Source: Mesostigma viride (taxonomy: Eukaryota > Streptophyta > Mesostigmatophyceae > Mesostigmatales > Mesostigmataceae). Taken from it: DNA of 41,000 bases. This document shows, piece by piece, positions 40,816-41,000 of the stretch. The position numbers and the translations under genes were made by a program. The stretch covers positions 2,138,315 to 2,179,314 of the forward strand of contig RPFO01000080.1 of the NCBI GenBank assembly GCA_009746045.1, in the 5' to 3' direction. How positions within the stretch are numbered: the stretch's first letter is position 1; every line of letters begins with the position of its first letter. The notes below the pieces were generated by a model. It was given only the letters and a program-made list of their open reading frames with translations. It searched no databases and was not told the DNA's origin.

Positions 40816-41000
40816 TTTTTGGTCCGCTTCAACCCCTCGTATGCCATCTATAAGTATATTTGGCATTAAGTGCTGGCTACCGATGCGACATATTGGGCAC
40901 AACCCTAAACTCGTACTTTGTATTCGCATTGAGGAAGCATCTACTTATATCTATAAGTATACATCTCTAGGTATACTACTATATCTATAGTTAGTATATA
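40816..41000. other. PAF1 intron 6, AT-rich end of window
   Basis: Past the last exon 6 echo the sequence becomes AT-rich, with repeated TATCTATAAGTATA words. No exon is visible; the gene should continue to the right. Confidence 0.5.

Noticed and set aside
1-41000. CRISPR arrays or bacterial operons
   Set aside because: The repeats are direct tandem arrays without unique spacers, and the genes are spliced eukaryotic ones.

Overview
The window is nuclear DNA from a photosynthetic eukaryote, most likely an alga. It carries a spliced gene for PGR5, a thylakoid cyclic-electron-flow protein, with a plant-like transit peptide. It also carries the 5' half of a multi-exon PAF1 gene with GT-AG introns, a protein with EsV-1-7 cysteine/histidine repeats (a family known from algae), LINE retrotransposons, and a HUH-endonuclease transposon resembling Replitrons, which are known from green algae among others. 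The PGR5 N-terminus lacks an obvious secretory signal peptide, which mildly favours a primary-plastid lineage such as a green alga. The lineage remains an inference.

Layout. 1-3531: no recognisable gene, a few short tandem repeats. 3532-4035: PGR5 in two exons. 4826-17110: a transposon region dominated by four near-identical tandem units of about 2.83 kb. Each unit encodes a coiled-coil segment, an acidic segment ending in a C2HC finger, and a Rep-like HUH domain (motif 1, HVH, YLLK). Units 1-3 carry frame-disrupting indels; unit 4 is the most intact and alone keeps a 3' extension. 17101-19620: related non-autonomous and fragmentary copies. 20940-22250: GGTACC-rich repeats and a truncated LINE. 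22248-27619: a minus-strand LINE bounded by a 14-bp direct repeat, into which a 2.0 kb plus-strand ORF1-only element is inserted, bounded by an 11-bp direct repeat and ending in a TTAA-repeat tail. 28220-30697: minus-strand EsV-1-7 repeat protein, 825 aa. 32977 to beyond the right edge: PAF1, six exons visible, running off the window.

The three host genes have no evident shared pathway: PGR5 is photosynthetic, PAF1 is a transcription-elongation factor, and the EsV-1-7 protein is probably regulatory. The EsV-1-7 gene and PAF1 are divergently oriented, about 2.3 kb apart.

Two observations stand out. First, the HUH-transposon tandem array, whose units have a G-run-rich 5' end and a microhomology junction. 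Second, the PAF1 introns: five of the six visible exons have degenerate copies of their own edge (exon end plus donor, or acceptor plus exon start) scattered in the adjacent intron, next to several unrelated tandem-repeat arrays.
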